Shown: positions 59,208-64,000 of the stretch, piece by piece | Layout: each line of letters begins with the position of its first letter | Numbering within the stretch: the stretch's first letter is position 1 | Source of the DNA: Ascidia mentula | Taxonomy: Eukaryota; Chordata; Ascidiacea; Phlebobranchia; Ascidiidae | Direction: 5' to 3' | NCBI GenBank assembly: GCA_947561715.1 | Contig: OX387203.1 | Coordinates: forward strand, 15,934,001 to 15,998,000 | DNA: 64,000 nt | Notes under the pieces: model-generated | What the model saw: the letters and a program-made list of their open reading frames with translations, nothing else | Told to the model about the DNA's origin: nothing | The model's database searches: none | Made by a program: the position numbers and the translations under genes

Positions 59208-60639
59208 GAGTTTTAACTCAATGAAAATATTTTTGTTTCTATAAACAATTTTGCAGCTAATCAGCAATCTTGTGTGCTATTCTGTACTCTATGTTGGGGG
59301 ATTCACCCAAGTTTCCACTTTAAACTCAACGAACCCGAACACATCACAGCAACGAGATTATTCGATTTGCGGAGCCAACGATTGTCAAGACCCGAATGTG
59401 ACGCAACAAAATCTGGTGCAGTACGTTCCCCCTCAAACCCCACTTTACATCATGTTCGGAGTTTTAATGGGACTGGTTTTAATCGCTGCAACCATTCAGG
59501 GTTGTTTTGTAGAAAGTGCCGAATTGCGAGAAGATGACGAAGGCAATGACCAAATCAAGAACGCGTCTCTGGTTATTTTCAACAATGAATCTGTACATTG
59601 TGAGATGCCAAAACCTTTGGAAATATCCCTTGAGACACGAAAAACGCCCAACATTCAACTTGAAATTCCCTGTCCTGAACCGCTTAAAAGGCAATCTGAT
59701 GATGAGGCTGTTCCAGAAAAAATTAAAGTAAATTAAACAAATAAAATGCTGATGTAACATTGTGTCAACATCGTAAAAAATTTTTATGCAAAATTGTTAT
59801 TTAAAAAACTTTTCTTCCGACAAAAATTCTCATGTAATATTTTAAGGTGTTTGGAATTGTTCTGTATTCTCTAAGAAGCGCATTTTGCCACATGCTGAAA
59901 ATCAAACAACTTCTTATAATTCCCACATCATTTTGTCATGGTTTAGTGCAGTCGTTTATATATTTGGAAATGCCGAGAGCCTTTACATCATGTATTCTGG
60001 GTGTTGATCAGGTAATGTTCATCACTATTCATTAAGTTGACCACAAAATCCTGAAACTTTTACATTTATAAGTTTGCAGCTTTACCACTTACTTTAATTC
60101 CAGGTGCCTCTTTGTATGGTAACTTGTGGTGCTACTGAGGCTTTTGCCGCACTGAATGTTGGCAAAATTTCGGATAAATTCGGAAGGCAGTTACCACTTT
60201 TCTTATGTACACTGCTGGACGTGGGAACATTTTTATTCATCCTATTTTGGAGTTCCTTTGAATCCAACAAGTGGATTGTCTATTGCTTGTTTGGGCTGAT
60301 TGGTACTACATGTGGAATTCGATCCGTTATAAGTGCAGGTAGTCTGTTGTGTTATTATATGACTATCTGATGTACTTATTATAGGTCTTAGGTGCAACAT
60401 AATTGGAGCATTACAATTGTTTGAGAAGGAATGCCAAAGCTGATAACTTAGCATTGGGGTAATGCAAACGCAAACGTTTCAAACGCAAATATTGCACTAA
60501 TGAATGTTTGTAACGTTTAAGCTTGCCTAGCTGCAATGTTAGCAGGCAAGTTACTGCGTTTGACATTTCATTTTAAAAAAATATTTTGTGTCGTCTGCAA
60601 ATAATTTGTATTATATTGACATTACCTTAATGGAGATCA

Positions 60640-60870
60640 TTGGCATCGTAGCCATGCTGGACCAGCCACTTTCCCCGACAAGACCTGGCTAGCCCAGGGT
60701 CGTGAGTTCAAACCTCACCGGGAGCTTGATTTTTCAGATCTTGCTCTGACATGTTGGAAAATATAGGGGACCCAGCTTGGCTGCGATGCCAGTGAACCTT
60801 ATGATCGAAACACGAGAGATGAGATAAAGGGCCTGTGCAGTAGAGCAATCCTGCCTTGTAACACTTTTGA
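60640..60870 (+). mobile_element. Possible tRNA-derived SINE, duplicated copy
   Basis: B-box-like GAGTTCAAACC at 60,704-60,714; came with the segmental duplication. Confidence 0.3.
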
Positions 60871-61315
60871 GTTGTTATTTCAAAAAAGCAACGAATTTTG
60901 CCATTTAATTTGTCGTGGAAAATATAATAAGTGAGGAGCCAAAACCATAGCCGCCATTCGTTTTTATTTTTTGTTTTGTTTCCATCGCATAACTTCTTTA
61001 CAGCTGCCCACGCTGCGTTCTTTCCTGAAAGTCAAAATACAGCTATGGTGGTTTGGTCTTTTTGGTTTCTTGGTGGTTATGCGTTTCAATCTGGTTGGAG
61101 TACTGCAGTGTGCGTGAGGTACAAGATATACTTTCATCTCGTTCTGTTGGTGATCAGCATGGCATCTTTTAGTAAGTTTACTGTGTTAATTGCTTTCGGC
61201 TCTCATTTTGTTATCGATTATTGTATGTTGTTTGTCAGGTGTGGCAGAGTTCAAACAGCGTGAAGTGATAAAACGTTTTCAAAAATGTAACCTTTCTATG
61301 AAGCGTGAGTCTTAA

Positions 61316-62555
61316 AGTGTAAGCCGCACTATCGGTTTTAAAATGAAAGTCTTGCTGAGTGTATTTCGTCGAAGATAAACCGTTGTATAAACTAATACAT
61401 GTGAAACTCCTGGAAACCGGAAAACAAATCAATGATTTGAGAAAAAGTCGAAGAATATCCTGAAAACAAACATTTTTTTTTATCTTTTAAAATGCAACTA
61501 ATTGCGTTACATATAACCTGCCTGTCATTGATGATAATGCTGTTTTAAACCGCTTCGAAATTCCATCTAAACGATTAGGTCTATTTTTGTTGCAGTTTAA
61601 CCTGAAATAGGAAAAATGAATGCATTGTGATTTGTTATCGCTTGTTTGACACAAAAACATCCTATGATAATGAACAAACCTTATGTTGTGGCGGCGTATA
61701 CATCGTCGTGGTTAATCCCCGAAAACAAACCAAGCAATGCTCAAGGTTTTTCATTTAAACTAACAGCTGATAGTTAAGAAATAGTAGTTACGCATGTGAG
61801 GTATTGATGCGGAGGTCTATCATATCTAATCGATTTATGTAATTCCGCACAAAAGGTCACATGATTCGTCACAATTGTCACCACAACAACCCAAGTTAAA
61901 GAAATTCCCTGCTTTTAGTGTATGTTGCCTAACTGCACTGTATTTTTTTCATTCTATTGCAGAGTCATTTTACCCTACAGCTTTTTGAAGACGACTGTTG
62001 TTAATTCCGAAGCTTTAGTATAAGTGATAAACGCTTCTCCTATTGTGCCCTGTAAGAAAAACGGCACTTGCTCAGTGATATTGCATCGCTAAAAATAGCT
62101 CAATATATGAATTAATAAAAGCGAGTAAATGAAAGTAGGTTTCACGGACGAACACTACAGTCGTACATTTTAGGCAAATACAAACGCATCTACTGGGACC
62201 TATTTTGCAAGAATGTATATTTAACATAAGATATTCTGTGTGTATATCTTTAATTTATTATGTGATGGAAAGGCGCAGTAACATATTACCAAAGGCATAA
62301 TTTCGCCTGGATGGTGCAGATAATACTTAAAAATGTTTGGGTTGAAAATGTTTCTCAAATTTTACTTGTGTATTATTGTTGTTGAAGTTGTTTTAACCGT
62401 TTCTAATGGAATGCAAATATAAGGGATGTTTCTTTATTTTTGTGGCAAATATGCAGAAAAATGCGTAAGCTCAAAATAAATCTACCATGTGAATGTTGAA
62501 AAAGGGGCAAATTAGCACACAGCACGGTGAATAAAAACAACAAGGACACCCTTAC
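61316..62555. other. Spacer between UNC93A copy 2 and the protease remnant
   Basis: Collinear with 27,847-29,084. The GTIGEAFITYTKASE minus-strand candidate exon is kept at about 62,066-61,990. Confidence 0.4.
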
Positions 62556-63691
62556 TGGTATTCGGGGTGAAGGACGACAGAATCCACAGCCACTGACACT
62601 TCTCCTGGGGATCCAGTCCGTTTACGGCGACCGGCGATGACCCAGTAATTACTTTAAATATATAGACCTATTGACCGTAATTATCACCTATGTGTGTGTG
62701 TGTATGCAAAACGTGAATAAAAGTAGATTTTAAAAGGGTATCCATTGTCACTGTGGATTTGTTGTGGGTAAACGTTATTTAGAATATGTCTAAAGACCCA
62801 GGATATTTTGATTTATGTTACTTTTATCTACTTTCAGCAGACCATGCAGGATTATATCGAGATACTTTAGGTGTATATATACGTATACGAATGAAGCGTC
62901 ATTGGTCTTGTTCAAATACCACATCTTAGAAAGAATGGCAGCTTTGTGACATGTTATTGTACTCAAAACGAGGTATAGTGTTTGACAAAACTGTCTTTGA
63001 GCCTCATTCCTGGGGTGACCAAAAACAAAAAGGGGAGGTTACCGGAAACCTACTAGCTTGAATCATCAACACAATGAGCTGCTGTGACAATCCATCTTTC
63101 GCTAATAATCAAATCTCCGCAGAAAGGAATCCCTGACGGATAGACAGATAGTGCAATCTGCCACGGCCAGCTACCCGGCATCGCTTCATTGCCACCCACT
63201 CTCCTGTGGTTCTAAATTTTACGTAATATTTTACGCGGAAAATCATTGCACTAATAATGACAATAGTAAAGTTTCATTTCAGACTTGGCCAGAATATTTT
63301 CCGATATGTAAAATAATAGTTTTTTTTCCGTGGCTGGACAATCAACTAAAATTGTAGGTTCCACTATAGTGACTTACCCTAGTAAACTGTGGCGCTATGG
63401 CAGGTTTTCCACACTCAGATGAGGTGGAAGTTTTATGCGCTGAAACAACAAGAAAAACTGCAGACCTTACCTGATTCTACAAACCACTTTCGTTGTATTT
63501 GGCATCCAAAATTTCTATAGCATTGATATAAAAGCAAAGATTTGTAAACAATTCTATACGTAGAAAAAAGCAGTTTGATGCACGCTCTCGTTCTTGCCAC
63601 ATTCTATTTCATCGCTGTTATCACAATCGTTTTTCAATTGCTTCCGGAATGCAAGAACCATTCCAACAAGTGTATTCGTTTGATGCACGAT
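62556..63691 (-). pseudogene. LDLa / trypsin-type serine protease remnant, copy 2
   Basis: Minus-strand exons: LDLa 63,691-63,598 (its donor is GCAAGA where copy 1 has GTAAGA), trypsin 63,203-63,054 (RVGGNEAMPGSWPWQIAL, WIVTAAHCVDD) and trypsin 62,651-62,556 (NYWVIAGRRKRTG, SVVLHPEYQ). The CUB exon of unit 1 would lie beyond the break at 63,981. The LDLa frame break is shared with copy 1, so it predates the duplication. The activation site and catalytic His are conserved. Confidence 0.65.
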
Positions 63692-64000
63692 CTGAAAACC
63701 ACAAAAAAATCATTGAAATTAAAGCTGCTAGTAGCTCACGGGCTTTTCATAATCAGTTCTGTTTTAATTGATAGTTTGCGATTACAATTATGTGCTAAAC
63801 CGTATATCTTAAGATGGTCGTTTTTGAAAGAAAAACTACTTCAGGGCTTCTTTGGTTGCGAGGTAAAATGGTTGTTACCGATAGTGTGCCATGTTACATG
63901 AAATCCTCTCTTGTTATGTCCATCGTGGTTGGTTGTCAAAAATATTATTGTAACCACGCTACTAAGAGCAGCGAAGCTACTCGGATACCGACATCCACAA

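Larger units (their letters stand above)
58705..61315 (+). pseudogene. UNC93A-like: UNC93A-like gene, copy 2 (exon 2 deleted)
   Basis: Exons present: 58,705-58,834 (1), 58,929-59,096 (3, truncated), 59,257-59,727 (4), 59,847-60,011 (5), 60,104-60,338 (6), 61,004-61,171 (7) and 61,239-61,315 (8). A deletion joins intron 1 (TGCATTTAATG) to the interior of exon 3 (ACCACCAGCGG), removing exon 2 and the exon 3 acceptor. The frame downstream is open, including LKRQSDDEAVPEKIK where copy 1 has a stop. The junction creates an in-frame ATG (58,926), so an N-terminally shortened protein is conceivable; no natural splice from exon 1 keeps the frame. The minisatellite in the intron has five units. Confidence 0.8.
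58383..63981. repeat. Segmental duplicate of 24,487-30,540 (UNC93A/protease half of the unit)
   Basis: Collinear copy with the UNC93A-like gene, SINE-like stretch and protease remnant. Differences include a ~355-bp deletion over UNC93A exon 2 and a shorter minisatellite. Similarity stops at about 63,981 (GCGAAGCTAC); the last 19 bp are unrelated to unit 1. Confidence 0.95.

Overview
The window looks like genomic DNA of an ascidian tunicate, most likely Ciona or a close relative. It is AT-rich and its genes are split by short introns (down to 60 bp). It carries animal gene families (NEMP, fibrinogen-related lectin, sushi protein, UNC93A, SLC49, CUB/LDLa/trypsin modules) and is dense in MITE-like DNA transposons and satellites. 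The species assignment is inference; no sequence here proves it.

Layout. 1-1997 (minus): 5' exons of a nuclear-envelope NEMP gene running off the left edge. 2.4-12.3 kb: four tandem copies (R1-R4) of a ~2.35 kb unit. Each has a TATA box, a spliced leader exon, a 42-codon ORF for a tail-anchored microprotein and a poly(A) signal, and ends in a copy of the NEMP 5' flank. R4 also carries a 1.25 kb inverted-repeat transposon. 13.3-14.8 kb (minus): a five-exon type II membrane protein with one sushi/CCP domain. 15.6-18.1 kb: duplicated flanking DNA, ending in the promoter of a fibrinogen-related protein (18.2-23.8 kb, plus). That protein's coiled coil is encoded by three tandem pairs of phase-1 exons.

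24-64 kb is a mosaic of segmental duplications. A full unit holds, in order: a Harbinger-type transposase remnant, a UNC93A-like gene, a minus-strand CUB/LDLa/trypsin gene remnant, an unrecognised five-exon membrane-protein gene, a single-exon SLC49/FLVCR-like transporter, a cysteine-rich minus-strand remnant and a stray copy of the fibrinogen gene's last exon. Unit 1 spans about 23.9-37.9 kb. In the second unit the transposase/UNC93A half is replaced by a 12.4 kb satellite block (190-bp satellite, then a 20-bp satellite), and only the transporter half follows (50.4-55.7 kb). A third, partial unit begins at 55.7 kb, has an extra inverted UNC93A first exon and another inverted-repeat transposon, and breaks off at about 63.98 kb. 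A Penelope-like retroelement sits in unit 1 at 34.6-36.0 kb.

No operon-type linkage is expected. Several genes belong to families used in innate immunity (sushi, fibrinogen lectin, UNC93, CUB-protease), but a shared function is only inference. The two UNC93A copies carry different lesions, while both SLC49 copies are intact. The best candidates for something undescribed are the four-copy TATA-driven microprotein array beside NEMP and the duplicated five-exon gene in front of each transporter. I read exon boundaries by eye from splice consensus and frame continuity; no alignment or database search was run.
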